Shown here: positions 8,879-19,092 of the stretch, in pieces
Position numbering within the stretch: position 1 is the first letter of the stretch
Layout: each line of letters starts with the position of its first letter
Assembly: GCA_029194725.1 (NCBI GenBank)
Contig: JARFXQ010000019.1
Location: 1-59,278, forward strand
From: Nitrospira sp.
GTDB taxonomy: Bacteria > Nitrospirota > Nitrospiria > Nitrospirales > Nitrospiraceae
DNA length: 59,278 nucleotides
Direction: 5' to 3'
Notes under the pieces: generated by a model
What the model saw: the letters and a program-made list of their open reading frames with translations, nothing else
Told to the model about the DNA's origin: nothing
Databases searched by the model: none
Program-made: the position numbers and the translations under genes

Positions 8879-10750
8879 ATGGTGACGGTGCATCCTTCGG
8901 AATCAGAATTCGGTGACCTTCATCGACGGCTTTTCATCCTCCGCGTAGGACTCTTGCTGGTGGTGGCGCTGCTTGGTCTCCGTCTCTGGCATCTACAAAT
9001 TCGCGAGGGGCCATATTATCGAGACTTGTCGGAAAACAATCGTACCAGATTGGTCTTGCTCGAACCGGCACGTGGCTTGATCTATGACCGGCACGGTGTG
9101 CTACTGGCGAATAACGTCCCGAGCTTCAGCCTCTACGTTACGCTTGAAGACGTGAAGGATCGCGAAGTCTTGATTCAGCAGCTGACCGACTTGCTCGGTC
9201 TCGATCCGACCATCGTTCGAAAAAAAATGACGGCCAAAGGCAGCAAGTTGCTTCCGCGCAAAATCAAAGACCACATGACTCTGCGTGATGCTACGCTGGT
9301 CGAATCCCATCGTCTCGACATGCCCGGGGTCATGATTCAGGTCGAGTCGCAGCGCAACTACCCAGGGGGCGTGACGGCGGCCCATCTCCTCGGCTATGTC
9401 GGAGAAATTTCAGCGGATCAGTTGGAGAAACCCGAATTTATCGATCTCCATCAAGGCAGCATTGTGGGGCAATATGGTGTGGAAAAATCCTACGATCGGC
9501 ACGTGCGAGGAATGGCCGGTCAGAAGAGCGTGGAGGTTGATGCGCTCGGCCACGAGAAGAAGGCCTCGGTTGTCGAGAGGCCGCAAGCAGGAAACGACCT
9601 CTATCTCACCATCGATGCGCGACTCCAAAAGGTCGCTGAAGATCTGCTGGGCCAAGAGCAGGGGGCCATCGTCGCGCTCGACCCGAACAGCGGCGATATC
9701 CTGGCTATGGCCAGTCGTCCCGGGTTCGACCCGAACGTGCTTTCGCGAGAACTCACCGCGAAGCAATGGGTGGAAATCGTGCAAGATGAAGGGCGTCCGT
9801 TGAACAATCGTGCCTCACAGGGGCAGTATCCTCCTGGGTCAACCTTCAAGATCCCAATGGCCGTCGCAGCACTGGAGACCAAAACCGTGTCGCCTTCCAC
9901 TACCGTGCACTGTAATGGGGGGTACCAGTTCGGTAAACGACTGTATCATGACTGGAAAGCCGGCGGGCATGGGTACGTCGATCTGCACAATGCGTTGGTC
10001 CATTCCTGTGACGTGTATTTTTATACGATCGGTCAACGGATGGGGATCGATGTGATTGCCGAGTTTGGGAAGGACTTCGGGCTTGGGAAAACCACCGGAG
10101 TGGAATTACCGTCGGAGAGATCCGGTATCATGCCATCAACCGCATGGAAGCAGAAAGCCAAGAACGAGCAGTGGTTGCCCGGAGAGACCATTTCGGCTGC
10201 CATCGGGCAGGGGTATGTGACCGTGACGCCGTTACAAATGGCGAGTCTCGTCGGCACGGTCGCTAACGACGGCATCAACTACCGCCCTCGTCTGGTGCAG
10301 GCGGTCATGGATCGAACGTCGGGAAATCTTCAAGAATTGCCGGCTGTGCCGCGAGGAAAAATGAATGCGAAACCGGAAACGTTCCGCATCATCAAGGAGG
10401 CCCTCGCCGACGTCGTTGTAAAGGGAACGGCGACGAGAGCCAAGTCCTCCATGGTGACGATCGGTGGAAAGACAGGCACGGCTCAAGTGGCGGCGCTCCG
10501 GACCGGGCCGGAAGAAAGCATCCCCAAAAAGTTCCGAGACCATGCGTGGTTCGTCGCCTTTGCTCCTGTGGAATCGCCGAAGATCGCCGTCGCTGTGCTC
10601 GCTGAACATATGGGGCACGGTGGGGCCGCCGCTGCTCCTCTTGCGAAAGAAATCATTGAAACGTATATGAAGCTCGCCACCCAGGTGCCTACCGTTACCT
10701 CGGATCTTACCGGTGTGAGTGGGCCTGGGCGCTCCGCGAAGGACTCATGA
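8879..10750 (+). CDS. mrdA: penicillin-binding protein 2, peptidoglycan D,D-transpeptidase
   Basis: 623 residues. An N-terminal membrane anchor (LFILRVGLLLVVALLGLRLW) is followed by the PBP dimer domain (ARGLIYDRHGVLLANNVPSF) and the transpeptidase domain. The active-site motifs are PGSTFK (Ser near residue 321), the SxN-equivalent SCD in VHSCDVYFY, and KTGTA near residue 530. It crosslinks new wall during elongation with RodA, the next gene, which overlaps its TGA by 4 bases. Confidence 0.96.
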   Translation: MVTVHPSESEFGDLHRRLFILRVGLLLVVALLGLRLWHLQIREGPYYRDLSENNRTRLVLLEPARGLIYDRHGVLLANNVPSFSLYVTLEDVKDREVLIQQLTDLLGLDPTIVRKKMTAKGSKLLPRKIKDHMTLRDATLVESHRLDMPGVMIQVESQRNYPGGVTAAHLLGYVGEISADQLEKPEFIDLHQGSIVGQYGVEKSYDRHVRGMAGQKSVEVDALGHEKKASVVERPQAGNDLYLTIDARLQKVAEDLLGQEQGAIVALDPNSGDILAMASRPGFDPNVLSRELTAKQWVEIVQDEGRPLNNRASQGQYPPGSTFKIPMAVAALETKTVSPSTTVHCNGGYQFGKRLYHDWKAGGHGYVDLHNALVHSCDVYFYTIGQRMGIDVIAEFGKDFGLGKTTGVELPSERSGIMPSTAWKQKAKNEQWLPGETISAAIGQGYVTVTPLQMASLVGTVANDGINYRPRLVQAVMDRTSGNLQELPAVPRGKMNAKPETFRIIKEALADVVVKGTATRAKSSMVTIGGKTGTAQVAALRTGPEESIPKKFRDHAWFVAFAPVESPKIAVAVLAEHMGHGGAAAAPLAKEIIETYMKLATQVPTVTSDLTGVSGPGRSAKDS

Positions 10751-11868
10751 TCGATCGATTGACCGAGCATCGAGGTCTCGATAATTTCGATCTCCGCTAT
10801 ATCGCCTTGATCCTTGCCATCCTGGCGATCGGGGTGTTGTCCATTTATAGCGTCACTCGTGGGCAACATGGCGGGATGGCGCCGTATTATCTCAAGCAGT
10901 TGATATGGATCGGTCTCGGTGCGGTGGCCTTCCTCGTCATGTGGGCATCGGACTATCATTACCTTGCGCGGTTTGCCTATCCAGCCTACGCCTTTATCTT
11001 GCTGCTGCTGATCATTGTGTTATTCGAAGGGCGAACGAGCAAAGGGGCGCAGCGATGGATCGCGATGGGCCCGCTCAACTTCCAGCCGTCTGAATTCGCC
11101 AAGCTCATTCTCGTCTTGGTATTGGCACACTACTACTCAAAGGCCCCCCGTGCGGGATGGCTGCAGCGTGTCATTGTTCCAGGCTTGTTGGTAATGCCAG
11201 GCCTCCTCCTCATCTTGAAGCAACCAGATTTGGGGAGTGGGCTCAGCTTTGTCGCGGTGTATGCCGCGATGCTCCTCATGGTGGGTGTTCGTTCGCAAGC
11301 CTTAGGATTCATTCTCTTGTTCTCGATCATGCTGTTTCCGTTCGCCTGGGAGGGAGTGTGGGGGTCCTTGCATGATTACCAGCGACAGCGCATTATGGCG
11401 TTCGTCGACCCAGATTATGACCCGGGAGGAAAGGGCTACCATGCCTTGCAATCGAAAATCGCGATTGGGTCGGGGGAACTGTTGGGGAAAGGGCTCTACG
11501 GCGGCACGCAGAGCCAGCTGAAGTTTTTGCCGGAGGGCCACACCGATTTTGTGTTCGCCGTCTTTGCGGAAGAATGGGGATTTCTCGGCGTGTTGGTGCT
11601 CTTGACGTTGTTTGTGGCGTTGATTTGGCTGTCGCTGGAAATCGCGTCTAAGGCGAAGGATCAACTCGGAGCGCTGCTCGCCGTGGGGATCGTGGCGATG
11701 CTGTGTTTCTGCATCGTGGTCAATATTGGTATGACGGCGGGGATGTTTCCGATCGTCGGCATTCCCTTGCCGCTGGTGAGCTATGGCGGAAGCGCCACCA
11801 TTATGACCATGGCGGCATTAGGCTTGTTGTTGAATGTCAAGCGGAAGCGGTTAAGCCTGTTTTATTGA
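10747..11868 (+). CDS. rodA: peptidoglycan glycosyltransferase RodA
   Basis: 373 residues with about ten membrane helices. SEDS-family landmarks: FEGRTSKGAQRWIAMGPLNFQPSE, LKQPDLGSGLSF, and the C-terminal FPEGHTDF-like LPEGHTDFVFAVFAEEWGF and VGIPLPLVSYGGSA. It polymerises lipid II as the partner of PBP2. It is the last gene of the mreBCD-mrdA-rodA operon; a 160-base gap follows. Confidence 0.96.
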   Translation: MIDRLTEHRGLDNFDLRYIALILAILAIGVLSIYSVTRGQHGGMAPYYLKQLIWIGLGAVAFLVMWASDYHYLARFAYPAYAFILLLLIIVLFEGRTSKGAQRWIAMGPLNFQPSEFAKLILVLVLAHYYSKAPRAGWLQRVIVPGLLVMPGLLLILKQPDLGSGLSFVAVYAAMLLMVGVRSQALGFILLFSIMLFPFAWEGVWGSLHDYQRQRIMAFVDPDYDPGGKGYHALQSKIAIGSGELLGKGLYGGTQSQLKFLPEGHTDFVFAVFAEEWGFLGVLVLLTLFVALIWLSLEIASKAKDQLGALLAVGIVAMLCFCIVVNIGMTAGMFPIVGIPLPLVSYGGSATIMTMAALGLLLNVKRKRLSLFY

Positions 11869-12028
11869 GCAATGACCGAACAGACGGAACGTTCGTGTTC
11901 CATCGTTCGGAGAAAAGAATACGGAAAGCCGGTGCGGCCGACGTGCGGAGTGAGTGTTGGACCTGGTCTTGGACCCGCGTCCATCCCTCTCAGCCGGCTC
12001 ACCCGGCTTGTAGTTCAAAGGAGTCAAT

Positions 12029-13537
12029 ATGGGAAGTGAGATTGCGATAACCATCGCGCGGGAAGAAACCCGCGTGGCCGTGCTCGACGGCGGAGTCGTC
12101 ACCGATTTGTTCGGAGACCGCGCGAAGCACAAGGATTTTGTCGGAAATATCTATAAGGGAAAGGTTGCCAAGGTGTTGCCGGGCATGCAAGCCGCGTTCG
12201 TGGACATCGGCTTGGAGAAAGCGGCGTTTATGCATGTCTCCGATCTGTTGGTGGATGCAGAGCCGGGAGACATGTTGGTTGAGGCCGAGGAGGACGAAAA
12301 AGATTCAGAGATGCTTCGGCCGAAGCGCCAGAGCGCGAAGCCGATCGAACAGCTACTGAGCGAAGGGCAGGAGCTGATGGTCCAGATTTCAAAAGGCCCG
12401 ATCGGCACCAAGGGGTCCAGAGTGACGACGTATGTCTCACTTCCTGGACGGTATCTGGTCTTTATGCCCAACGTGGACCATATCGGTGTGTCTCGGCGGA
12501 TTCCACGGGATGAAGAACGGGCAAGACTCAAAGAGATTATGCGCCGGGTCAGGCGCGCCGGCTTCGGCTATATCGTGCGGACGGTCAGTGAGGGGGTCAA
12601 GGAAGATGAATTGAAATCCGACGTCGACTTTCTGCACGTCCTCTGGCAGGACATATTGGCGAAGCGGGAACAAATGCCCGCTCCGGCGTTGCTGCATTCT
12701 GATTTGAGCTTGAGCTTCCGCGTCGTGAGGGACTTGTTCGGCAAGAAGGTGGATCGACTGTGGATCGATTCTCGGGAGGAATACGAAGCCATTCGTGACT
12801 TCGTGCAGCGATTTTCCCCTGAGCAGACCTCGCGGATTCATTTCTATGATAAGGATGAGCCCTTGTTCGATCATCTGGGGGTGGAGCAGGAAATCGCGCG
12901 CGCCTTGAGTCGGAAAGTCTGGCTCAAGTCGGGGGGCTATCTCGTGATCGATCATACCGAAGCGATGACGGTGATCGACGTCAATACGGGGCGCTTTGTA
13001 GGGAAACGCGATCAGGAAGAGACCATCTTACGCAACAATCTCGAGGCGGCCAAAGAGGTCGCCTATCAGCTCAAGTTGCGGGGAATCGGCGGCATCATCA
13101 TCGTCGACTTCATCGACATGGAGCGGGAGAAGAATCGAGATAAGGTCTACCATGCGTTGGTGGACGCCATGGCGTCGGACAAGGCAAGAACGAGGATATC
13201 CAGAATTTCGGACCTCGGCTTGATCGAAATCTCCCGCGAACGGGTGCGGGAGGACCTGTTACGTTCGCTGTCGGAACCGTGCCGCTACTGCGAAGGCCGT
13301 GGATATACAAAGTCCCCCACGACTGTGGTGTATGAGATTTTCCGCGAAATCCGACGGATCGAACCGTCTGCCGATCAGCAACGGATTATCGTGGGAGCCC
13401 ATCCAACGGTGGCGGAACTGCTGCAAGACGAAGAACGCCACGGGGTAGAGGTATTGGAGCGAGATTGTTCGGCGAAAATCGTCGTCACACCGGACAGTCA
13501 GTTGCATCTTGAGCAGTACGATCTAGTCGTGCTCTAG
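12029..13537 (+). CDS. rng: ribonuclease E/G family endoribonuclease (RNase G)
   Basis: 502 residues. The N-terminal S1 domain (VGNIYKGKVAKVLPGMQAAFVDIGL) is interrupted by an acidic/basic insert (EEDEKDSEMLRPKRQSAKP). The catalytic DNase I-like region has the metal Asp residues in TVIDVNTGRFVG (near 303-320) and IIIVDFIDM (near 355). The Zn-link CRYC is near 417. There is no long C-terminal degradosome scaffold, so it is RNase G rather than E in length. It processes rRNA and mRNA 5' ends in the cytoplasm. The start has a strong AAAGGAG. Confidence 0.93.
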   Translation: MGSEIAITIAREETRVAVLDGGVVTDLFGDRAKHKDFVGNIYKGKVAKVLPGMQAAFVDIGLEKAAFMHVSDLLVDAEPGDMLVEAEEDEKDSEMLRPKRQSAKPIEQLLSEGQELMVQISKGPIGTKGSRVTTYVSLPGRYLVFMPNVDHIGVSRRIPRDEERARLKEIMRRVRRAGFGYIVRTVSEGVKEDELKSDVDFLHVLWQDILAKREQMPAPALLHSDLSLSFRVVRDLFGKKVDRLWIDSREEYEAIRDFVQRFSPEQTSRIHFYDKDEPLFDHLGVEQEIARALSRKVWLKSGGYLVIDHTEAMTVIDVNTGRFVGKRDQEETILRNNLEAAKEVAYQLKLRGIGGIIIVDFIDMEREKNRDKVYHALVDAMASDKARTRISRISDLGLIEISRERVREDLLRSLSEPCRYCEGRGYTKSPTTVVYEIFREIRRIEPSADQQRIIVGAHPTVAELLQDEERHGVEVLERDCSAKIVVTPDSQLHLEQYDLVVL

Positions 13538-13636
13538 TCGAGCGCTGTCAAGGCCGTTGCTCTTTGTCGGGGAGATGTTCTGCCCACCGGACCCCCTGCC
13601 ATTGAAACAAATTCTCTCCGATAGTCGATAACGATC

Positions 13637-14755
13637 ATGGATGAAGCTTCATTGACTTCCTGGCTCACGCTCCAAGCGATCGACGGTGTCGGTGATCGCA
13701 CCCTTCTCAGGTTGATCCACGCGTTTGGAGCTCCCGAAGCGGTGTTGAACGCAACGATAGCTGACTTGATCAGTGCCGGTTGTAGTTGTGAACTGGCAGC
13801 ATCCGTGCGGCGAGGGCTTGAGGCGAGTGTTCGACGACAGATCGATTGCCAAGTGAAGGTGGTTGAACGCCTCAAGATTCAGACAGTCACTTTGTTTGAT
13901 CGTTCATATCCGGCTAGACTCAAAGCCATTCCCGATCCCCCGCCGTTATTGTATGTGAGCGGGAGCTTCTTGCCGAGGGATGAGGTCGCGGTGGCGATCG
14001 TGGGTGGACGACGGGCGACTCCATCCGGGAGACTCATCACGGAGGAGATTGCGAAGGATCTGGCTGGCTGTGGAGTCACGATTGTAAGCGGTCTGGCTCG
14101 GGGGATCGATGCAGCAGCGCACCGTGGAGCGCTGCTGGGTAAGGGGCGAACGATCGCGGTCCTCGGTTGCGGCATCGATCGAACCTACCCCTCGGAACAT
14201 CACACACTCCGGCGGAACATCGAATCGCGCGGCGTTGTGATCTCCGAGCTGCCGATCGGCGCTGCTCCTCAAAGTCATCACTTTCCGCGAAGGAATCGGA
14301 TCATCAGCGGGCTTTCGTTGGGCGTGCTGGTCGGGGAAGCCGCGATCGACAGCGGCTCCTTGATCACAGCGAGACTGGCGTTGGAGCAAGGTCGAGAGGT
14401 GTTCGCCGTACCAGGTTCCCTCAAGGAAGAAGCCTGTCGAGGATCAAATCGCTTGATCAAAGAGGGAGCGAAACTGATAGAAGGAGCCCAAGATATTCTC
14501 GATGAGATTCTTCCGCAAGTCGATGCTCGACAACGCACCACGCTGTATCTCGACAGCATCGGGATAGAAGTGCGTGTACCGCTAGGCAAGGATGAAACAC
14601 TGGTGTATGAGGCCCTGTCCTATGAAGCCCGATCCATTGATGCGGTGATCGAGCGCACCGGGTTGAGCGCTGCGCAGGTGTCGGCGGTGTTGCTTTCATT
14701 GGAATTGAACGGTCGGATTCGCCAACTGCCGAGTCAGCAATACATCCGTCTTTAG
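13637..14755 (+). CDS. dprA: DNA-processing protein DprA
   Basis: 372 residues. An N-terminal HhH/SAM-like region (LTLQAIDGVGDRTLLRLI) is followed by the Rossmann-like core with VAIVGGRRATPSG, VSGLARGIDAAAHRGAL, AVLGCGIDRTYP, HHFPRRNRIISGLS and the GSNRLIKEGA motif. A C-terminal winged-helix DML1-like domain ends the protein. DprA binds incoming single-stranded DNA and loads RecA during natural transformation. It is followed by topA, a common pairing (dprA-topA). Confidence 0.95.
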   Translation: MDEASLTSWLTLQAIDGVGDRTLLRLIHAFGAPEAVLNATIADLISAGCSCELAASVRRGLEASVRRQIDCQVKVVERLKIQTVTLFDRSYPARLKAIPDPPPLLYVSGSFLPRDEVAVAIVGGRRATPSGRLITEEIAKDLAGCGVTIVSGLARGIDAAAHRGALLGKGRTIAVLGCGIDRTYPSEHHTLRRNIESRGVVISELPIGAAPQSHHFPRRNRIISGLSLGVLVGEAAIDSGSLITARLALEQGREVFAVPGSLKEEACRGSNRLIKEGAKLIEGAQDILDEILPQVDARQRTTLYLDSIGIEVRVPLGKDETLVYEALSYEARSIDAVIERTGLSAAQVSAVLLSLELNGRIRQLPSQQYIRL

Positions 14756-15018
14756 CTCAGCAAGACATCGCGTCCTACGTCACCTGTCGCTCGTCGATCG
14801 AGTGAGCGTCGACGATTCCTCAGCATGACGAACGTCTTCAATGCTTGTCGAATGACGTGTGAGGAACACAGCAAGTAACCCTTGTCAGCATGGGGCTTTT
14901 TCTCACCGCCTATGGTTTCCTACTATCCTACTGGTGGTTGCCGACTACCATTCTAGTTGCACGAATCTCCGATATTTGGTACGGATGATACCATTGTCGA
15001 GAGGTGGACGGAGTTGTT

Positions 15019-17358
15019 ATGGGAAAATCGTTGATCATTGTTGAGTCGCCGACGAAGGCAAAGACCATCACCAAATATTTGGGACGTGGCTATACCGTGA
15101 TGGCGTCGGTCGGTCACATCAAGGATCTACCGACCAGCAAGTTGGGTGTCGATCTCGAGCACGATTTCGAACCGCAGTATGTCACCATCAAGGGCAAGTC
15201 GAAGGTGTTGTCCGAGATCAAGAAGAAGGCCGAGGAAGCAGACAAGGTTTTTCTGGCGCCGGACCCTGATCGTGAAGGAGAAGCAATCGCCTGGCACCTT
15301 GAGCAAGAGCTGCTCGGCAAATCGAAGAAGAAAAAGAAAGATGGGAAGATTTTCCGGGTCCTTTTCAACGAAATTACGGAATCAGCCATTAAGCGCGCGC
15401 TTCAATCGCCGGGTGAGATCGATATGAAGCTCGTGAATGCCCAGCAGGCCCGCCGTGTGCTGGATCGAATCGTCGGGTACCAGGGCAGCCAGTTGCTCTG
15501 GAATAAGGTCCGGCGCGGGCTCAGCATGGGACGGGTACAGTCGGTGGCCATGCGGCTGATTTGTGAGCGTGAAGCGGAGCGGGAAGCATTCCGAGCTGAA
15601 GAGTATTGGTCGATTACCGCGTTGCTGGCCGGAGCCAATCCTCCGGCGTTCGAGGCCAAACTTCACAGTATCAATGGCGAAGAGGCCTCGATTGAAAACG
15701 CCGAGCAAGCCGGCCGCATCGTCGGCGAGATTCAAGGAAAGACATTCGTCGTTCAATCGATCGAGCGCCGAGAAAAGAAGCGCAACCCCGTTGCTCCGTT
15801 CATCACGAGTCGGTTGCAACAGGAAGCCTCGCGCAAGCTGCATTTCTCACCGAAGAAAACGATGACCCTCGCGCAGCAATTGTATGAAGGGATCGAAATC
15901 GGCGCCGAGGGTGCGACCGGTCTGATCACCTATATGAGAACCGACTCACCGCGCATTTCCAACGAGGCGATGGCCGACGCGCGCGAGCTGATCCAGTCAC
16001 GATTTGGCATGGACTATCTTCCCGCCGTGCCCAATGTCTACAAGACCTCGAAGGCGGCCCAGGAAGCGCACGAAGCGATCAGGCCGACGTCGGCAGCCCG
16101 CGACCCTGAATCGATCCGCCAGTACTTGGATCAGGACCAGTATAATCTCTACAAGCTGATTTGGAACCGATTCATCGCCTCACAGATGGTGCCGGCGATT
16201 TTGGATGTGACACGGATCGATACGTCGCCGGTCGGAACACAAGGCAGGTATATCTTCCGTTCGACAGGAACGGTCGTGAAGTTCCCCGGCCATACGATTG
16301 TGTACATGGAAGGCATCGACAAAGAAGCGCCTTCACAGAAGCCGAAGGCTGATCAAGAGGCGGACGATGACGAGCGTCAGTTGCCGACGCTGTCCGAAGG
16401 AGAACAATTGCGACTGGTCGAACAGGAAGGGCAGACGGTCCCGGGCATGCTGTCAAAGCAACATTTCACCCAACCGCCGCCGCGGTACAACGAAGCGCTC
16501 CTGATTAAAGAGCTGGAAGAAAAAGGTATCGGGCGACCGTCGACATACGCAGCCATTATTTCTACGATCCAGGACCGCAAGTACGTGGAAAAGACCGAAG
16601 GACGCTTGGTCCCGACGGAGACCGGGAAAACGGTGAACGATTTCCTGCTGAAGGGATTTCCCGAACTCATCAACGTCGACTTCACCTCACAGCTCGAAGA
16701 ACAGCTGGACGAGGTGGAAGAGGGGAACAAGCAGTGGGTCGCGGCGGTCCGTGATTTTTATATGCCCTTCACCAGGGAAATGGAACGAGCAAAGACGATC
16801 CCCGGTCCCAAAGACACGGTCGAACCGCCGACTAACATCCCTTGTGAGAAATGCGGGCGGATGATGGAGATCAAGTGGGGCCGTAACGGCAAGTTTCTCG
16901 CTTGTCCGGCGTACAAGGACGATCCCCCGTGCAAGAACACCCAAAACTTTGAAAAGCTTCCTGACGGCACCATCAAAATCGTGCCCAAGCAGGACCTCAC
17001 CACCGATCAGATCTGCGACAAGTGCGGAAGCCCCATGGTGGTGAAGACCGGACGTTTCGGCAAGTTCATCGCCTGTTCAGGCTATCCGCAGTGTAAGACG
17101 ACCAAGCCGATGGCGCTCGGTGTCAAATGTCCTCAACCAGATTGCGGAGGTGATCTTGTGCAGAAGCGGACCCGTAAGGGCCGTTCATTCTTCGCGTGCA
17201 GTAATTATCCCAAGTGTGAATTTGCCCTCTGGGATCGTCCTGTTCCGAAGGCCTGCCCAACCTGCCAGGCTCCATTTCTCGTTGAAAAAGTCAGCAAGCA
17301 AGACGGCCGGAGTGTCCAATGCCGCAATCAAGACTGCGGCTACCGAGAAGCCGGATGA
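15019..17358 (+). CDS. topA: DNA topoisomerase I
   Basis: About 779 residues. The TOPRIM domain has IIVESPTKAKTI and DPDREGEAIAWHL. The active-site Tyr is in LITYMRTDSPRIS near residue 304. The C-terminus carries four Cys4 zinc-ribbon units (starting CEKCG, CDKCG, CPQPDCGG, CPTCQ). It relaxes negative supercoils. ATG 15019 is preferred because GGAG lies about 6 bases upstream; a GTG at 15004 is also in frame. The last zinc ribbon has a decayed nucleotide copy at 18081-18140. Confidence 0.96.
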   Translation: MGKSLIIVESPTKAKTITKYLGRGYTVMASVGHIKDLPTSKLGVDLEHDFEPQYVTIKGKSKVLSEIKKKAEEADKVFLAPDPDREGEAIAWHLEQELLGKSKKKKKDGKIFRVLFNEITESAIKRALQSPGEIDMKLVNAQQARRVLDRIVGYQGSQLLWNKVRRGLSMGRVQSVAMRLICEREAEREAFRAEEYWSITALLAGANPPAFEAKLHSINGEEASIENAEQAGRIVGEIQGKTFVVQSIERREKKRNPVAPFITSRLQQEASRKLHFSPKKTMTLAQQLYEGIEIGAEGATGLITYMRTDSPRISNEAMADARELIQSRFGMDYLPAVPNVYKTSKAAQEAHEAIRPTSAARDPESIRQYLDQDQYNLYKLIWNRFIASQMVPAILDVTRIDTSPVGTQGRYIFRSTGTVVKFPGHTIVYMEGIDKEAPSQKPKADQEADDDERQLPTLSEGEQLRLVEQEGQTVPGMLSKQHFTQPPPRYNEALLIKELEEKGIGRPSTYAAIISTIQDRKYVEKTEGRLVPTETGKTVNDFLLKGFPELINVDFTSQLEEQLDEVEEGNKQWVAAVRDFYMPFTREMERAKTIPGPKDTVEPPTNIPCEKCGRMMEIKWGRNGKFLACPAYKDDPPCKNTQNFEKLPDGTIKIVPKQDLTTDQICDKCGSPMVVKTGRFGKFIACSGYPQCKTTKPMALGVKCPQPDCGGDLVQKRTRKGRSFFACSNYPKCEFALWDRPVPKACPTCQAPFLVEKVSKQDGRSVQCRNQDCGYREAG

Positions 17359-17449
17359 CGATTCGAGATGGTTTCTGTAGCCTCCCTTCCAGTCCAACAA
17401 CGACCACCGTTGTTGCTTCACGTGAATTACGATTACCCTGACAAGATTG

Positions 17450-18055
17450 ATGTCCATTCATCCTATTCGCGCAGTGGTGCTGTTGTTGGGTGCAGGTCTG
17501 ATCTGGCTGTCTCCAGTTTCTGCCGGAGAACCGTCAACTGTGATGGTTGGGAAACAGACGGTCGGCGTGATGATCGGCGGTATGATTCCGGTGCGGGTGA
17601 TGGAGGGACAGTCGTCCAAGTTGAATGGGGTTGCCGTACATCCATCATGGCAAATTGCGTTGACTGATCCGAGTGGCTCGAGGTGGTGGAGTGGCTCGAT
17701 TGCACTGGGGGCCGAGTTAGCTCTGTTAGGGATCACGCAACCGACCGGCGCGTACGGTATTGGCTTCACGCCGAAACTGATTTATACCCTCACCTCGTTC
17801 AGCCCGGTGAAGCCCTATCTCGAAGCCGGTGGCGGCCCGATCTGGACGAATTTCGACGGCCGCATTCCCGAACAGGGATCAAATTTCAATTTTCTGGCCT
17901 GGGGCGGTGGGGGCGTGACCTATGATTTGACTGAACGATGGGAGCTGAACGCTGGACTCCGTTTCAGCCACATCTCCAACGCCGGTACCGCTAGCCCGAA
18001 CGGTGGGGTCAACTACCTGCTGCCGTTTGTCGGAGTGACCGCTAAGGTTTTCTGA
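17450..18055 (+). CDS. PagL-like lipid A 3-O-deacylase (acyloxyacyl hydrolase family)
   Basis: About 201 residues. A signal peptide (VVLLLGAGLIWLSPVSAG) is followed by a small beta-barrel with alternating hydrophobic strands. The segment LRFSHISNAG carries the His-Ser pair of the PagL family, with a preceding aromatic/Gly-rich strand (VKPYLEAGGGPIW). PagL removes an acyl chain from lipid A in the outer membrane. Start ATG 17450 is weakly supported (no clear ribosome binding site); TTG 17447 is directly adjacent. It lies 91 bases after topA. Confidence 0.75.
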   Translation: MSIHPIRAVVLLLGAGLIWLSPVSAGEPSTVMVGKQTVGVMIGGMIPVRVMEGQSSKLNGVAVHPSWQIALTDPSGSRWWSGSIALGAELALLGITQPTGAYGIGFTPKLIYTLTSFSPVKPYLEAGGGPIWTNFDGRIPEQGSNFNFLAWGGGGVTYDLTERWELNAGLRFSHISNAGTASPNGGVNYLLPFVGVTAKVF

Positions 18056-18080
18056 TGGAAAGGGAGGGCTGAGCCTGATC

Positions 18081-18140
18081 GAAAAAGTCAGCGACAAGAC
18101 GGTCGGAGCGTTCAAGGCTACAATCAGGATTGTGACTCTG
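18081..18140 (+). repeat. decayed copy of the topA 3' end
   Basis: Starting GAAAAAGTCAGC, these roughly 58 bases align with topA 17284-17341 at about 46 matching positions with one gap (counted by hand). Most differences are transitions. The copy is out of coding frame and lies just after the PagL-like gene. It suggests that this gene landed next to topA with a duplication of the topA tail. Confidence 0.55.
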
Positions 18141-18269
18141 GGAATGATATAGGTCGGGTTTCTTCAATATTCTCCGGGCGAGCAGGGCAGGGGCATCGTC
18201 GGGGAGACGTTGCACAATTTTCCGTCCACGTAGGTACGCCGGAAAGCAGATATCGGGCGCGTTCGCTTA

Positions 18270-18839
18270 TCAGGGGTACCTCCTTGGGGAGACGGCGGGC
18301 GCATTCGGGTATTTACTGATGCCTCCGGGAGGCGCGGGCGTATAATTGGGATTGGCGTGCTCCCAGACCCCGACATGTTTTCCCTCCACCCCCCACCCTC
18401 GCACGTACAGCAGTGCCAATACCGGCTCGGCCTGGAATCTCGTGGCTCCGGTCACCCGCCCTGCCACTGTCATCCGTCCCCACTCGCGATAGGTCTGAGG
18501 CAGTTTATTCTTCTCCACCGTCACCCAATAGCATCCAGCTTCGAGGCTGCCCCGATCTGAGGGAAGTTGGGGCGCGTAATCCTGGTCCAATGGCCGATTT
18601 CTCAGGCGCAGCCAGAGGTACTGTTCGTTCGCTTCTTCTTCGATCAGGGTCCCACCCAGTAGCATCACCTTCCCGTCGTACCTCTCCGGATCGACCATAA
18701 GATCCGTGAGCGTCGCGCCACGTTCAGACATCCATACGTAGTGGCGCGGAACCTTGGAACATCCTGCTGCCGCCAGTGTGAGGCTCGCAGCCAGAAGGAA
18801 ACAGAAAGACCCTCGCTGGAGTCGGCCGTTAGTAGTCAT
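18270..18839 (-). CDS. Slp-family outer-membrane lipoprotein, copy 1
   Basis: 189 residues. The signal peptide ends in the lipobox LAAAGC, followed by SKVPRHYVWMSERGATLTDLMVDPERYDGKVMLLGGTLIEEE, the Slp (starvation lipoprotein) N-terminal domain. Then come YLWLRLRNRPLDQD and VAGRVTG. The protein is anchored in the outer membrane, probably facing the periplasm; its biochemical role is unknown. Start at 18839 (ATGACTACT). A longer upstream frame exists but would hide the signal peptide. It is a tandem duplicate of the gene at 19093-19659. Confidence 0.8.
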   Translation of the reverse strand: MTTNGRLQRGSFCFLLAASLTLAAAGCSKVPRHYVWMSERGATLTDLMVDPERYDGKVMLLGGTLIEEEANEQYLWLRLRNRPLDQDYAPQLPSDRGSLEAGCYWVTVEKNKLPQTYREWGRMTVAGRVTGATRFQAEPVLALLYVRGWGVEGKHVGVWEHANPNYTPAPPGGISKYPNAPAVSPRRYP

Positions 18840-19092
18840 AGCTTGTCGTCCTTGGTTGATCACACGAAGCACCACGGAGACGGGGATACGTTGCTCATCG
18901 TGACTGCCGGTACGCCATCTGCTCGTTCGCGCTTGCTTCCCGCGCGCGGGAAGCAATGATTTGGACAGTCCAACAGACACTATTCGCGCATTATTAAGAT
19001 TATGTGACGTACGCCAGAATCCCGCCCGCGAGGGGTACAACGTAGGTGCACCGGAAAGCGGGTAGCGGGTCGCATTCGCTTATCGCTGATAC

